64,000 nt of DNA from Buchnera aphidicola (Sitobion avenae) (GCF_005082585.1 NZ_CP034855.1:1-64000), one strand, 5' to 3'. Positions 1 to 15,051 are shown, numbered from the stretch's first letter. Notes: generated from the sequence alone by a model not told the origin. Numbers and translations are program-made.

Positions 1-20
1 TTCTTTTATAATCAATACTA

Positions 21-149
21 CAGACTACTTATCCACAGATTTGGTCTGTTCTAATAATAATAATAATTAAATGTTATTTTTTTATCTTTTGAATTTAGAT
101 CTTAAAGATAAAAAGAAAAACAATCTTTCTTTGTAAGATCTTATTTTTA
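21..149. promoter_or_regulatory. oriC: Candidate replication origin segment with a consensus DnaA box (right part of oriC)
   Basis: A perfect DnaA box, TTATCCACA, lies at 29-37, framed by an inverted repeat CAGAC (21-25) / GTCTG (44-48). To its right is an almost pure A+T stretch. At 137-149 sits GATCTTATTTTTA, which agrees with the E. coli AT-rich 13-mer GATCTNTTNTTTT except at two positions, and a second GATC is at 98-101. A small inverted repeat GTTAT/ATAAC follows at 162-176. In E. coli and Buchnera the origin lies next to mnmG (gidA), the gene that starts at 234. Only one consensus box is visible, and whatever lies left of position 1 is not in the window, so the extent is inferred. Confidence 0.6.
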
Positions 150-233
150 GGATTAACATGTGTTATCTTAAATAACTTAAATAAAATATTAATATTGGTT
201 TAAACTAATTTAAATTTTTTTAAAGGTTTTTCT

Positions 234-2120
234 ATGTTAAGTTTAAAAAACTTCGATGTGATTGTTATTGGAGCAGGACATGCTGGAACTGAAGCTGCTA
301 TGGCTTCAGCAAGAATGGGTTGTAAAACATTATTATTGACTCAAAAAATGACAGATTTAGGTGTGTTATCATGTAATCCAGCAATTGGGGGGATAGGTAA
401 AAGCCATTTAGTGAAAGAAATCGATGCGTTAGGTGGTATAATGGCTGAAGCTATTGATTATTCAGGTATTCAGTTTAGAATTTTGAATTCTAGTAAAGGT
501 CCTGCTGTAAGATCTACTAGAGCGCAAGCTGATAGATTGCTTTATCATAAAACTATAAAAAAAATATTACGAAAACAAAATAATTTATTAATTTTAGAAC
601 AAGAAGTTAAAGATTTAATTTTTAAAAATTATACTGTTATTGGGGTGTTAACACAAAATGAAATTAATTTTTATTCAAGATCTGTTGTATTAGCAACAGG
701 TACTTTTTTAGGTGGTAAAATACATATAGGATTGAACAGTTATTCCGCTGGTAGAATGGGCAATAAATCTTCTGTAGATTTATCTGTTCGCTTAAGAGCA
801 TTGTCTTTACGAGTAAATCGATTAAAGACAGGAACACCACCTCGACTTGATATTAATAGTATTAATTTTAATAATTTATTCATTCAAAATAGCGATGTTC
901 CCATGCCAGTTTTTTCGTTTATGGGAGATGTTTCACACCATCCTAAGCAGATATCGTGTTATCTGACACATACTAATGAAAAAACACATGAAATAATACG
1001 TCAAAATTTAGATAAAAGTCCTATATATACAGGATTTTTAAAAGGTTTAGGACCTCGATATTGTCCTTCTATTGAAGATAAAGTTGTACGTTTCCCTGAT
1101 AGAAAATCGCATCAAATATTTTTAGAGCCTGAAGGTTTATCTAGTATTAAAATATATCCTAATGGGATTTCAACTAGTCTTCCATTAGAAGTTCAAGAAA
1201 AAATTGTAACTTCGATCAAAGGTTTAGAAAAGGCTAAAATTATCACTCCAGGATATGCTGTCGAATATGATTTTTTTGATCCAAAAGATTTAAATTTAAC
1301 TTTAGAGAGTAAGTTGATTAAAGGATTATTTTTTGCGGGTCAAATAAATGGTACAACTGGTTATGAAGAAGCTGCTTCACAAGGATTATTAGCAGGTTTA
1401 AATGCAGGATTAAATTCGATGAATTCTGAAGGATGGTTTCCTAGACGTGATCAAGCGTATTTAGGTGTATTAATAGATGATCTTACTACTCAAGGTACCG
1501 AAGAACCATATCGAATGTTTACTTCACGGGCGGAATACCGGTTAATTTTACGCGAAGATAATGCAGATTTACGTTTAACTGAAATTGGTCGTAAATTTGG
1601 TTTGGTAAGTGATTTAAGATGGATGCGTTATAATGAAAAAATATTAAATATTCAAACAGAAATAAGTCGTTTAAAAAAAATTAAGGTATGTCCTCTATCA
1701 TCTGATATTAATATCCTAAATGAATTATGTAATATTAAACTAATTAAAGAAACAAGTATGATTGAATTATTAAAACGACCAGAAATTAGATATAAAAATT
1801 TGCAGTCTTTAGAAGTATTTGGGATTGGACTTTCTGATTTGGAAGCTGTAGAACAAATAGAAAATAAAATAAAATATGCAGGTTATATCAAACGACAATC
1901 AGAAGAGATTAGACGACATTTGAAAAATGAAAATACTTTTTTACCTCCTATTTTTGATTATAATAAAATAAAAGGTTTGTCTTCTGAAGTTATCAAAAAA
2001 TTAAATGATTATAAGCCAATTTCTATTGGTCAAGCGTCACGAATCTCTGGTGTTACACCAGCTGCTATATCTATTTTATTAATTTATATGAAAAAAGAAT
2101 CTTATAAAAATTTTTTATAG
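234..2120 (+). CDS. mnmG: tRNA uridine 5-carboxymethylaminomethyl modification enzyme MnmG (GidA)
   Basis: FAD-dependent enzyme that works with MnmE (16.8-18.1 kb in this window) to place the 5-carboxymethylaminomethyl group on wobble U34 of tRNAs reading split codon boxes. The 628-residue product has the E. coli length (629). The dinucleotide-binding GxGxxG is at residues 13-18, after the hydrophobic strand VIVIG, and the conserved GidA signatures [14 protein letters not shown] and RTKGTPPRL-like segment ([10 protein letters not shown]) are intact. The ATG at 234 fits the E. coli N-terminus. In E. coli rsmG and atpI follow before atpB; both are missing here, leaving about 190 bp. The C-terminal helical region that contacts MnmE and tRNA is complete. 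Confidence 0.98.
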   Translation: MLSLKNFDVIVIGAGHAGTEAAMASARMGCKTLLLTQKMTDLGVLSCNPAIGGIGKSHLVKEIDALGGIMAEAIDYSGIQFRILNSSKGPAVRSTRAQADRLLYHKTIKKILRKQNNLLILEQEVKDLIFKNYTVIGVLTQNEINFYSRSVVLATGTFLGGKIHIGLNSYSAGRMGNKSSVDLSVRLRALSLRVNRLKTGTPPRLDINSINFNNLFIQNSDVPMPVFSFMGDVSHHPKQISCYLTHTNEKTHEIIRQNLDKSPIYTGFLKGLGPRYCPSIEDKVVRFPDRKSHQIFLEPEGLSSIKIYPNGISTSLPLEVQEKIVTSIKGLEKAKIITPGYAVEYDFFDPKDLNLTLESKLIKGLFFAGQINGTTGYEEAASQGLLAGLNAGLNSMNSEGWFPRRDQAYLGVLIDDLTTQGTEEPYRMFTSRAEYRLILREDNADLRLTEIGRKFGLVSDLRWMRYNEKILNIQTEISRLKKIKVCPLSSDINILNELCNIKLIKETSMIELLKRPEIRYKNLQSLEVFGIGLSDLEAVEQIENKIKYAGYIKRQSEEIRRHLKNENTFLPPIFDYNKIKGLSSEVIKKLNDYKPISIGQASRISGVTPAAISILLIYMKKESYKNFL

Positions 2121-2236
2121 TATGTATTTTTTAAAAATGTGGTTTTTTGACTAATTTTTCTTTAATTCGTGCAAATTAACATTTGATTTTAAATCATTTA
2201 AAATACATAATATTTTTTTAATTAGATAATTTTCTT

Positions 2237-2279
2237 AAACAGTAACTGTTTGCTGAATGTATTTTTTTTATTGTATAAT
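2237..2279 (+). promoter_or_regulatory. atp operon promoter with overlapping palindrome
   Basis: A -35-like TTGCTG (2250-2255) and a perfect -10 TATAAT (2274-2279) are separated by 18 bases and lie 35 bases before the atpB start. A perfect palindrome, AAACAGT-A-ACTGTTT, spans 2237-2251 and touches the first bases of the -35 element, where an operator would sit. The promoter call rests on the motifs and position. No regulator is known to me for this site, and the palindrome may be chance in A+T-rich DNA. Confidence 0.55.
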
Positions 2280-2304
2280 CTTTTTTAAAATTATAAAAAA
2301 ATAA

Positions 2305-3138
<834 letters not shown>

Positions 3139-3159
3139 AAAATATTGTAATTTTATTAA

Positions 3160-3414
<255 letters not shown>

Positions 3415-3470
3415 TTTTTTTTATTATAATTTCTTTGAAGAAAAATATATTATTTTAGATAATTAAATAA

Positions 3471-3502
3471 AATCTTTACGTTTTTTAGATAACGTAAAGA
3501 TT
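3471..3502 (+). promoter_or_regulatory. Intra-operon hairpin between atpE and atpF
   Basis: A perfect 12-bp stem, AATCTTTACGTT (3471-3482) against AACGTAAAGATT (3491-3502), has an 8-base loop and is followed by TAATTTTTGTTTT-like sequence. It lies in the only long gap (120 bp) inside the atp operon, just after the gene whose product is needed in the highest copy number. It could be a partial terminator or a 3'-end stabiliser of the atpE message; the sequence alone cannot tell which. Confidence 0.6.
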
Positions 3503-3534
3503 AATTTTTGTTTTAATATAAAAGGTGCATTATT

Positions 3535-4020
3535 GTGAATCTTAATGCGACGATTCTTGGACAAGCAATTTCATTTGTTTTATTTGTCTGGTTTTGCATG
3601 AAATACATTTGGCCTCCTATTATTTCTGCAATTGAAACTAGACAAAAGGAAATAAAACAATCATTAATAAATTCGAGAAAAGCTCAAGATGAATTATGTA
3701 TTCTCCAAAAAAAAATAGATCAAAATATTATCGAAGCTAAAGAAAAAGCATCAAATATTTTAAATGAAGCCAATAAACAAAAAGTATTAATTTTAGAAGA
3801 AGCAAAAAAAAATGCTTTAGAAGAAAGTAAGAAAATTCTTGCAAATACTCAGTCGGAAATTGAAATCGCTATTATACATGCGCGTAAAAATTTACATAAA
3901 GAGGTAGTAGATTTATCTATTTTAATGGCAGAAAAAATTATTAAAAAAAACGTTTCTAAAGATGAAAATCAAAATTTATTAGATGAACTAGTTCTTTTTC
4001 TATCACAGGTAAAAAATTAA
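3535..4020 (+). CDS. atpF: ATP synthase Fo subunit b
   Basis: Subunit b is the peripheral stalk that holds F1 against subunit a. It starts at GTG 3535, as in E. coli, after an AAGGTG ribosome site; the N-terminus MNLNATILGQAISF is nearly identical to E. coli. One transmembrane helix (about residues 5-25) is followed by the conserved KYIWPP turn and a long charged, coiled-coil-prone helix rich in Lys, Glu and Ala. The 161 residues compare with 156 in E. coli. The stop codon overlaps the atpH start (TAATG), which suggests translational coupling. Confidence 0.97.
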   Translation: MNLNATILGQAISFVLFVWFCMKYIWPPIISAIETRQKEIKQSLINSRKAQDELCILQKKIDQNIIEAKEKASNILNEANKQKVLILEEAKKNALEESKKILANTQSEIEIAIIHARKNLHKEVVDLSILMAEKIIKKNVSKDENQNLLDELVLFLSQVKN

Positions 4021-4553
4021 TGTCAGTAGCAGATACTATTTCTAGACCTTATGCTCAAGCAATTTTTGAAATTGCTATTGAAAATAATACTATTGAAGAA
4101 TGGAAACAGATCTTAATTTTTATTAAAGTTCTGGCTACTTATAAAAAAGTTAGAAATTTTTTATCAGGTTCACTTTCGTCTGAATATTTATCATCAATAT
4201 TTATTACAATTGGTGGTGGTTTAATTAATAAAAATGCAGAAAATTTAATAAAATTATTATCTGAACATCAACGTTTTAACATATCAAATAATATATTAGA
4301 ACAATTTTTAAAATTAGAAGCATTTCATAAAAAAATTATGTTGGTTGAATTAAGATCAGCATTTTCTTTAAAAGAAAGAAACATTAGTAAAGTACGAAAA
4401 ATATTAGAACGATTTTTTTTAAGAAAAATAAAATTTACATGTAAAGTAGATCCTAAAATACTTGATGGTATGATCATAAAGGTGAATAATACTGTTTTTG
4501 ATTTGTCGACTCAAAATCATCTTAAACAATTATCTAATGCTTTAAATTTTTAA
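4020..4553 (+). CDS. atpH: ATP synthase F1 subunit delta
   Basis: Delta caps the top of the alpha3beta3 head and joins it to the b-dimer stalk. The 177-residue product has the E. coli length, with the usual start (SRPYAQAIFEIA) and the C-terminal family pattern DPKILDGMIIKVNNTVFDLS. The reading frame starts on the base shared with the atpF stop codon. The middle is more divergent and Lys/Asn-rich than in E. coli, as is typical for this subunit under A+T pressure. Confidence 0.97.
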   Translation: MSVADTISRPYAQAIFEIAIENNTIEEWKQILIFIKVLATYKKVRNFLSGSLSSEYLSSIFITIGGGLINKNAENLIKLLSEHQRFNISNNILEQFLKLEAFHKKIMLVELRSAFSLKERNISKVRKILERFFLRKIKFTCKVDPKILDGMIIKVNNTVFDLSTQNHLKQLSNALNF

Positions 4554-4567
4554 GAGAAGAATAATAT

Positions 4568-6106
4568 ATGAGATTAAATTCTACCGAAATTAGTAAATTA
4601 ATTAAAGAAAGAATAGCTCAATTTGAAGTTTTTAATCAATCATATAATGAAGGTTCCATTATTTCTGTAAGTGATGGTATTATTAGAATAAATGGTCTTT
4701 CTAACGTCATGTTAGGAGAAATGATTTTATTACCGAATAATGAATATGCAATTGCTTTAAATATAGAAAGAGATACAGTTGGTGCAGTAGTTATGGGGCC
4801 TTACGTTCATATTACTGAAGGCACCAAAGTACAGTGTACAGGAAAAATATTAGAAGTGCCTGTTGGTTATAATTTTTTAGGTCGCGTAGTAAATGCACTA
4901 GGTGTGCCCATTGATGGAAAAGATTCTATAAAGAATAATGGTTATTTTCCAGTAGAAGCAGATGCACCTGGAGTCATTGAACGTCAATCAATTAATCAGC
5001 CAATACAAACAGGTTATAAAGTTATTGATGCAATGATTCCTATTGGTCGGGGACAACGTGAGTTGATTATTGGAGACAGACAAACAGGGAAAACTGCACT
5101 TGCAGTCGATACAATTATTAATCAAAAAAATTCTGGTATTAAATGTATTTATGTTGCGATTGGACAGAAACTTTCTACAATTATTAATGTTGTCAAAAAA
5201 CTTGAAGAAAATAATTCTTTATTCAATACGATTGTAGTAGTAGCCTCTGCTTCAGAAGCAGCTTCATTACAGTATTTATCACCATATTCTGGTTGCGCAA
5301 TGGCAGAGTTTTTTCGAAATCAAGGAGAGGATGCTTTAATTGTTTATGACGATCTTTCAAAACATGCGATAGCTTATCGTCAAATTTCTTTGTTATTGCG
5401 TAGACCACCAGGTAGAGAAGCTTTTCCGGGAGATATATTTTATCTTCATTCTCGTTTGTTAGAAAGAGCATCTCGAATTTCTGTAGAACATGTAGAAAAA
5501 ATAACTAAAAATAAGATTATTGGAAAAACAGGTTCAATTACAGCTTTACCTATTATTGAAACACAGTCTGGAGATGTTTCTGCTTTTGTTCCTACAAATG
5601 TTATTTCTATTACTGATGGTCAAATTTTTTTAGAGGCGAATTTATTTAACTCAGGTATTCGTCCTGCTGTTAATCCTGGTATATCTGTTTCTCGTGTAGG
5701 TAGTGCAGCACAAAGTGTTATTATCAAAAAACTTTCTTCTGGAATTCGTACAGCATTAGCACAATATCAAGAGCTTGCGGCATTTTCACAATTTTCGTCC
5801 GATTTAGATGATGCAACTAGAAAACAATTGAATTATGGTCAGAAAATTACAGAATTATTAAAACAAAAGCAATATTCACCTATTTCTATAGCTGAACAAA
5901 GTCTTATACTTTTTGTTGCAGAAAATAATTATCTTGACGATATTTCTATAGATAAAATAACTAGATTTGAAAAAGAAATATTAATTTATGCTAAACACTA
6001 TTATTCTGATTTAATGAATACAATTAATAAAACAGGTGATTTTAACATCGTTATAGAAGAACAATTTAAAGAATTAATTACTAATTTTAAAAATAATCAA
6101 TTTTAA
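4568..6106 (+). CDS. atpA: ATP synthase F1 subunit alpha
   Basis: Alpha is the non-catalytic nucleotide-binding subunit of the F1 head. The 512-residue product (513 in E. coli) has the Walker A loop GDRQTGKT at about residues 169-176, the Walker B region [12 protein letters not shown], and the ATP synthase alpha/beta signature [17 protein letters not shown] (arginine finger in SVSRVG). The start follows an AGAAGA ribosome site. It is one of the best-conserved proteins in the operon. Confidence 0.99.
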   Translation: MRLNSTEISKLIKERIAQFEVFNQSYNEGSIISVSDGIIRINGLSNVMLGEMILLPNNEYAIALNIERDTVGAVVMGPYVHITEGTKVQCTGKILEVPVGYNFLGRVVNALGVPIDGKDSIKNNGYFPVEADAPGVIERQSINQPIQTGYKVIDAMIPIGRGQRELIIGDRQTGKTALAVDTIINQKNSGIKCIYVAIGQKLSTIINVVKKLEENNSLFNTIVVVASASEAASLQYLSPYSGCAMAEFFRNQGEDALIVYDDLSKHAIAYRQISLLLRRPPGREAFPGDIFYLHSRLLERASRISVEHVEKITKNKIIGKTGSITALPIIETQSGDVSAFVPTNVISITDGQIFLEANLFNSGIRPAVNPGISVSRVGSAAQSVIIKKLSSGIRTALAQYQELAAFSQFSSDLDDATRKQLNYGQKITELLKQKQYSPISIAEQSLILFVAENNYLDDISIDKITRFEKEILIYAKHYYSDLMNTINKTGDFNIVIEEQFKELITNFKNNQF

Positions 6107-6141
6107 TTTAAATATAATTAAAAAGTTAAAAAGAGAAAATA

Positions 6142-7014
6142 GTGACTAGTACAAAAGAAATAAGAAATCAAATTTTTAGTGTTATTAATACAAAAAAAAT
6201 AACTAAAGCAATGGAAATGGTTGCAGTTTCTAAAATGAGAAAAACTGAAGAAAGAATGAAATCTGGTCGACCATATGCTGATATTATTAAAAAAGTTATT
6301 GATCATGTTGTCCAAGGAAATTTAGAATATAAACATAGTTATTTAGAAAAAAGAAAAGTTCAACGTATTGGTATAATTGTCATATCTACTGATAGAGGAT
6401 TATGCGGAAGTTTGAATACTAATCTTTTTAAACAAGTACTATTTAAAATTCAAAAGTTTGCTAATATAAATATTCCATGTGATTTAATATTATTTGGTTT
6501 AAAAAGTTTATCTGTATTTAAATTATTTGAAAGTAATATTCTTAAAAAAGTAACGAATTTAGGAGAACATCCTCAATTAGAAGAATTAATTGATTCTGTA
6601 AAAATTATATTAAAAGCATATCAACATAAAAAAATCGATAAGATTTTTATTGCTTATAATAAATTTCATAATAAAATGCTACAAGATCCTACAATTACTC
6701 AATTACTTCCTTTTTCTAAAAAAAACATTGTCAGTACTAGTAATAATAATTGGGATTATTTATATGAACCAGAATCAAAATTAATTTTAGATATGTTGTT
6801 TAATCGGTACATAGAATCTCAAGTTTATCAAAGTATTCTAGAAAATATAGCAAGTGAACAAGCTGCTCGTATGATTGCAATGAAAACAGCAACAGATAAT
6901 AGTGGTAATCGTATTAAAGAATTACAGTTAGTCTACAATAAAGTTCGTCAGGCTAATATTACTCAGGAATTAACTGAAATTGTTGCAGGTGCGTCAGCGG
7001 TTTCAAATGATTAA
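6142..7014 (+). CDS. atpG: ATP synthase F1 subunit gamma
   Basis: Gamma is the rotating central shaft. The 290-residue product begins with a GTG at 6142 (MTSTKEIRNQI, aligned with the E. coli start) and carries the N-terminal helix KITKAMEMVAVSKMRK and the family signature at the C-terminus, RQANITQELTEIVAGASAV. Both ends form the coiled coil of the shaft and are intact. An AAGAGA ribosome site precedes the start. Confidence 0.98.
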   Translation: MTSTKEIRNQIFSVINTKKITKAMEMVAVSKMRKTEERMKSGRPYADIIKKVIDHVVQGNLEYKHSYLEKRKVQRIGIIVISTDRGLCGSLNTNLFKQVLFKIQKFANINIPCDLILFGLKSLSVFKLFESNILKKVTNLGEHPQLEELIDSVKIILKAYQHKKIDKIFIAYNKFHNKMLQDPTITQLLPFSKKNIVSTSNNNWDYLYEPESKLILDMLFNRYIESQVYQSILENIASEQAARMIAMKTATDNSGNRIKELQLVYNKVRQANITQELTEIVAGASAVSND

Positions 7015-7025
7015 AAATTAGTTGA

Positions 7026-8435
<1,410 letters not shown>

Positions 8436-8460
8436 TTTTTTAAGATATATAGGAAATACT

Positions 8461-8886
8461 ATGAATTTTTATTTAGATGTAGTAAGTGTAAAAAAACGTA
8501 TATTTTCTGGTTTTGTAAAAAAAATACGAGTTACTGGAAGTGAAGGAGAACTTGGTATTTACCCTGGACATACTCAATTGTTAAGCATAATTAAACCTGG
8601 AATAGTATACATTTCTCATAAAATAGATAAAATAGATAAAAAAGAAGAATGTATTTATATATCAGGAGGCATATTAGAGGTACAACCTTCAATTGTATCT
8701 ATTTTAGCAGATGTTGCTATTCGTGCTGTTGATTTAGATCGAAAACGTATTTTAAAAACAAAAAAAAATGCTGAAGAATATATGAAAAATGTAGATCTTA
8801 AAATTAAGAAAGATGACATTTTATTAAAAATTTCCAAGGAAATTGCAAAATTAAGAGTACTTGAAATGATGGACAAATTTAAATGA
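8461..8886 (+). CDS. atpC: ATP synthase F1 subunit epsilon
   Basis: Epsilon couples gamma to the c-ring and damps ATP hydrolysis. The 141 residues show the beta-sandwich start with [22 protein letters not shown] (split here as [13 protein letters not shown]) and a C-terminal helical hairpin that is Lys-rich and more divergent from E. coli. It is the last gene of the operon and is followed by a G+C-rich hairpin. glmU-glmS, which follow atpC in E. coli, are found instead at 25.9-29.2 kb on the other strand. Confidence 0.97.
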   Translation: MNFYLDVVSVKKRIFSGFVKKIRVTGSEGELGIYPGHTQLLSIIKPGIVYISHKIDKIDKKEECIYISGGILEVQPSIVSILADVAIRAVDLDRKRILKTKKNAEEYMKNVDLKIKKDDILLKISKEIAKLRVLEMMDKFK

Positions 8887-8899
8887 AAAATAATTTTTC

Positions 8900-8930
8900 G
8901 CGGCTGGTTTTTTCCTGCCGCAGGTGTTTT
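8900..8930 (+). terminator. Terminator of the atp operon
   Basis: GCGGC-T-GG (8900-8907) pairs with CC-T-GCCGC (8914-8921) around a T6 loop, giving a stem of 7 G-C pairs with one T-T mismatch. It is followed by AGGTG and then T5. It stands out in this A+T-rich DNA and sits between the convergent atpC and gyrB genes. The imperfect U-tract makes efficiency uncertain. Confidence 0.7.
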
Positions 8931-8962
8931 TAAAAATTTATTTTTTAAAAGTAAAGATTTTT

Positions 8963-11395
<2,433 letters not shown>

Positions 11396-11506
11396 TTAAA
11401 GCAAAATATTTTTTAAGTATTAGTATGTTATTTCTATGATAAAAGAAATAATATTCAAGTTAATTTAAATTATTTATTATGTTCTATAATGCAGGTTTAA
11501 AAATAT

Positions 11507-12607
11507 TTAACGTTTTAATAACATTACAACATATAAAATCGAAGCATCATTTTCTGCTTCAATTTGTATCGAATTATTGGCATTATTTAAAAATAAAAAA
11601 ATATTTTCGTGAGTAATAGCATTTAATATTTCTAATATGTAATACACATTAACTGATATCTCTATTGCATTTCCGGTATAATTGATATCAAATGTATCTT
11701 CTGCTGTTTCTTCTTCTTGATTATCAGATAATACTTTAAATTGATTGTTTCTGATATGCATTTCTACTCCACAAAATTTTTCGTGTGATAAAATAGAAGC
11801 GCGTAATAGTGATTGTTTTAATGTTTTACCATTGAAATAAACAAAATCATTTTTTTGTGCGAGTAAAACATTTTTATAATCAGGATATTGTCCTTCAATT
11901 AATTGTGCTGTAAAAATTAGATCCTCTATATATACTCTAATATTATTTTTTCCTACTAAAACACGTATTAATTGTGTTTGAGTGTTTAACAATCTATATA
12001 GTTCGACAATGCCTTTCCTTGGAATAATTATTGAAAATGAAATTATATTTTCTTTCAAAGGAATTGTAGACATTGCAAGACGATAACCATCTGTGGCTAC
12101 TACATTTAATGAGTTATCTATTTTTTCTAATAATATGCCATTAAGATAGTATCTAACGTCTTGTTTTCCCATAGAAAATTGAGTTTTTTCTATTGTTTTT
12201 TTTAAAATATTTGAAGATATGAAAAATTCTGAAATATGATGGAAATCATGATGATTTGGAAAGTTATCAGCAGGCAAAGTAGTTAATATATAATTACTAT
12301 TATCAGAAGTAATATGCATTTTATTTTTATTTAATTGCATTTTAATGTCTGATGAATGTAATGAATGTCGACAAATATCTAAAAGTTTTCGACCTGAAAT
12401 AGTTGTGTTTCCTGGTGTATTTTGTGTTGTCAGTTTAATAATGGAAATTAATTCTACTTCTAAATTTGTCGAAGTCAATGATAACATTCCATTTTTTACG
12501 CTAATTAATATATTTTCTAAAATAGGAAAAGAGGGATTTTTCACAAACAAACGATTTATTTTTTGTAAATTTTTAATTAAAATATTGTTTTTAATATTGA
12601 ATTTCAT
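11507..12607 (-). CDS. dnaN: DNA polymerase III sliding clamp (beta subunit)
   Basis: Beta clamp that tethers DNA polymerase III to DNA. The 366 residues equal the E. coli length and keep the three-domain pattern: the start [28 protein letters not shown] [12 protein letters not shown] in the middle, and the C-terminal end VVMLLKR in place of E. coli VVMPMRL. It begins only 4 bp after dnaA ends on the same strand, so the two are almost certainly co-transcribed. recF, the usual next gene, is absent. Confidence 0.98.
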   Translation of the reverse strand: MKFNIKNNILIKNLQKINRLFVKNPSFPILENILISVKNGMLSLTSTNLEVELISIIKLTTQNTPGNTTISGRKLLDICRHSLHSSDIKMQLNKNKMHITSDNSNYILTTLPADNFPNHHDFHHISEFFISSNILKKTIEKTQFSMGKQDVRYYLNGILLEKIDNSLNVVATDGYRLAMSTIPLKENIISFSIIIPRKGIVELYRLLNTQTQLIRVLVGKNNIRVYIEDLIFTAQLIEGQYPDYKNVLLAQKNDFVYFNGKTLKQSLLRASILSHEKFCGVEMHIRNNQFKVLSDNQEEETAEDTFDINYTGNAIEISVNVYYILEILNAITHENIFLFLNNANNSIQIEAENDASILYVVMLLKR

Positions 12608-12611
12608 ATAA

Positions 12612-13976
12612 TCACTCTGATAGAGTTCTAATTAAATTTGAAAAATCTTTTTTAATATCGCGATTTTCTTTCCGTAATTGTTCGATTTTACGACATGCAT
12701 GTAGCACTGTTGTATGATCTCTACCACTAAAAGCATCTCCAATTTCAGGTAAACTATGGTTTGTTAATTTTTTTGCCATCGCCATTGCCATCTGTCTTGG
12801 CCGAGCGATTGAACGTGAACGTTTTTTTGATAATAGATCAGTAACTTTGATTTTATAATATTCTGCAACCGTTTTTTGGATGTTATCAATAGTTATAAGC
12901 TTGTCTTGCAGTGCAAGTATGTCTCTAAGAGCTTCACGAACAAAATCTACAGTAATAGCACGATGTGTAAAACGAGAATTAATAATGATTCGATTAAGAG
13001 CACCTTCTAATTCACGCACATTAGAGCGTAAATTTTTAGCAATAAAAAAAGCTACTTCATTAGATAGTATAACATTACTTTCATCAGCTTTTTTTATAAG
13101 AATGGCGACTCTAGTTTCTATTTCTGGAGGATCTATAGATACGGTAAGACCCCAACTAAATCTTGATTTAAGACGTTCTTCAACACCATTTATTTCTTTT
13201 GGATAACGATCAGAAGTTAAAATAATTTGCTGGTTTCCTTCTAATAGAGTATTAAATGTATGAAAGAATTCTTCTTGTGAACGTTCTTTATGTGCAAAAA
13301 ACTGAATATCATCCATTAATAACGCATCAACGGAACGATAGTATAATTTAAATTTTTCAATAGTATTATTTTTTAATGCTTTTACCATATCTTGGACAAA
13401 ACGCTCGGAATTCATAAAAATAATTTTAATATCATATTTATGTGCTAAAATTTCATTTCCTATAGCATGAAGTAAATGAGTTTTCCCTAATCCTGTTGCA
13501 CCATATAAGAATAATGGATTATAAGAATTTCCAGGATTTTTTGCCGCTTGAAATGCTGCGGAGCGCGCAAGTTGATTAGATTTTCCTTCTATAAAATTTT
13601 CAAAATTATGTTTTTTATTAATATTAGAACAATAAGGCAAATTTTTAAATGCTGAGGTCTTAGACCAGGTTGTTTTTTTGTTTTTACTATTAGAATTATT
13701 CGAAATATTAATTTTTATTTTTTTTTCTTGATAAATTTGATATATTTCAAATTTTATTAATGGAGAATTAGTACCGCAAAAATCTTGCAGTATTTTTTGA
13801 AAATGAATTAAGTATTTATCTTTTACCCAATCTAACACAAATTTATTTGGGGCATATATTTCTAGAATATTATTTTTTAGTTTGGCCTTCAGAGAGCGTA
13901 TCCACATACTAAACTCTGTGGTTGATAGCTCATCCTGTAACCGGTCAAGACACTGTTTCCAAAGACAAAGTGACAC
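12612..13976 (-). CDS. dnaA: Chromosomal replication initiator DnaA
   Basis: DnaA binds the origin boxes and opens the duplex. I choose the GTG at 13976: it gives [17 protein letters not shown], matches the E. coli GTG start, and has GGAG eight bases upstream; an in-frame TTG four codons earlier has no ribosome site. The result is 454 residues (467 in E. coli), shortened in the linker domain II, which is Asn/Lys/Ser-rich here. Walker A GATGLGKT is at about 159-166, Walker B is LLMDDIQFF, and the DNA-binding signature [17 protein letters not shown] is near the C-terminus. Confidence 0.98.
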   Translation of the reverse strand: MSLCLWKQCLDRLQDELSTTEFSMWIRSLKAKLKNNILEIYAPNKFVLDWVKDKYLIHFQKILQDFCGTNSPLIKFEIYQIYQEKKIKINISNNSNSKNKKTTWSKTSAFKNLPYCSNINKKHNFENFIEGKSNQLARSAAFQAAKNPGNSYNPLFLYGATGLGKTHLLHAIGNEILAHKYDIKIIFMNSERFVQDMVKALKNNTIEKFKLYYRSVDALLMDDIQFFAHKERSQEEFFHTFNTLLEGNQQIILTSDRYPKEINGVEERLKSRFSWGLTVSIDPPEIETRVAILIKKADESNVILSNEVAFFIAKNLRSNVRELEGALNRIIINSRFTHRAITVDFVREALRDILALQDKLITIDNIQKTVAEYYKIKVTDLLSKKRSRSIARPRQMAMAMAKKLTNHSLPEIGDAFSGRDHTTVLHACRKIEQLRKENRDIKKDFSNLIRTLSE

Positions 13977-14416
13977 GTCAGACTCCAAGCGAACGCAATT
14001 AATAAAAAAATAAAATTTGAAAGTTATTGTTTTTTATACGTTTACTTTGATAAATATAATTTATATAAAATTATATTTTTTTATATTAAAAGTTATACAA
14101 TCTAAGATTGGCGAGTATAACGAAAAGGATATAATATATTATTGAGATATTTTTCTTATCTAAAGAAGTGATTTTTAGATGTACTGTCATATTTATAAAT
14201 AAAAATATAATTATCATACCAGAATACAACATTAAAAATATTTTTTTAGATCAACTAATGTCAAATCTATTTTAATTGAGAAATATTTTATAAATGTTTT
14301 TTCTATGAATTAATGATTATAATAAAGTTAATTGACTATATTATTCAGAATAATTACTCTTAGTAAAAGTTAATTTTAAACTATATTTAATAAAAAATAA
14401 TTAGGTAAATATTAAA
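13977..14416. other. Divergent dnaA / rpmH intergenic region
   Basis: A 440-bp gene-free, A+T-rich stretch that must hold the promoters of dnaA (leftward) and rpmH (rightward). On the plus strand TTGGCG (14108-14113) and TATAAT (14130-14135) are spaced by 16 bases, a fair sigma-70 candidate, followed by a 7-bp hairpin ATCTAAA/TTTAGAT at 14158-14180. TTGACT at 14332-14337 and an isolated TATAAT at 14318-14323 are other candidates. I see no consensus DnaA box here, although this is the ancestral origin locus in many bacteria. Confidence 0.5.
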
Positions 14417-14560
14417 ATGAAACGAACTTTTCAACCATCGATATTAAAACGTAATCGTTCACATGGATTTAGAATTCGGATGTCTACAAAAAATGGTCGT
14501 TATATTTTATCACGAAGACGTGCTAAATTAAGAACACGTTTAACTGTTTCCAGCAAATAG
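14417..14560 (+). CDS. rpmH: 50S ribosomal protein L34
   Basis: A very small, highly basic protein of the large ribosomal subunit. The 47-residue frame reads [18 protein letters not shown] onwards, with the family core [15 protein letters not shown], close to the 46-residue E. coli protein. It begins the conserved rpmH-rnpA-yidC-mnmE block opposite dnaA. The stop codon is 12 bp before the rnpA start, so the two are expected to share a transcript. Confidence 0.98.
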   Translation: MKRTFQPSILKRNRSHGFRIRMSTKNGRYILSRRRAKLRTRLTVSSK

Positions 14561-14572
14561 TAGGTTGGTATT

Positions 14573-14920
14573 GTGCTTAATCATTTTTTTAAAAAACAAT
14601 TGCGATTATCAAATTCTATAAGTTTTCAAAATGTTTTTAGTAAACCTTTCAAAAAAAAAAATACTTTAGAAATAAGTATTTTAGGACGTTTTAATTTATT
14701 AGAACATCCTAGATTAGGTTTGAGTATACCTCGAAAAAATATTAAATATGCTCATAATCGAAATTTAATTAAACGATTAATTCGAGAAACTTTTCGTTTA
14801 TTGCAATATAAATTACTTTCAATGGATTTTATAGTTATAGCAAAAAAAAATATTCTTTTTTTAACAAATAACAACATAATAGACATGCTAAAAAGCTTGT
14901 GGTTGAATTATCATAGATAA
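14573..14920 (+). CDS. rnpA: Ribonuclease P protein component
   Basis: Protein partner of the RNase P ribozyme, which trims tRNA 5' ends. The GTG at 14573 gives 115 residues; the RNR-type motif appears as HNRNLIKRLIRETFR, preceded by HPRLGLSIPRKN as in E. coli (HPRIGLTVAKKN), and MDFIVIAKKN near the end matches MDFVVVAKKG. It lies directly after rpmH as in most bacteria. A run of 11 A bases at 14651-14661 encodes three lysines and part of an Asn codon. yidD, normally next, is missing. Confidence 0.97.
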   Translation: MLNHFFKKQLRLSNSISFQNVFSKPFKKKNTLEISILGRFNLLEHPRLGLSIPRKNIKYAHNRNLIKRLIRETFRLLQYKLLSMDFIVIAKKNILFLTNNNIIDMLKSLWLNYHR

Positions 14921-15051
14921 TTTTATCTTTATATTTAATAAAACTAATATAGGATTAATACAATTACGTATTTCTTTTTATTCTATATATTTTAAATATT
15001 ATATTATCTAGTTTTAATATCATTAGAATAGTTCTATGTTAATTAAAGTAA

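Noticed and set aside
8640-8660. Short direct repeat AAAATAGATAAAATAGATAAA near 8620-8641 in atpC
   Set aside because: It encodes the local KIDKIDK repeat in the epsilon subunit; no sign of a wider tandem array or mobile repeat.
13977-14416. Second replication origin at the dnaA-rpmH spacer
   Set aside because: This is a common bacterial oriC site, but I found no TTATNCACA box here; the single consensus box is at 29-37.
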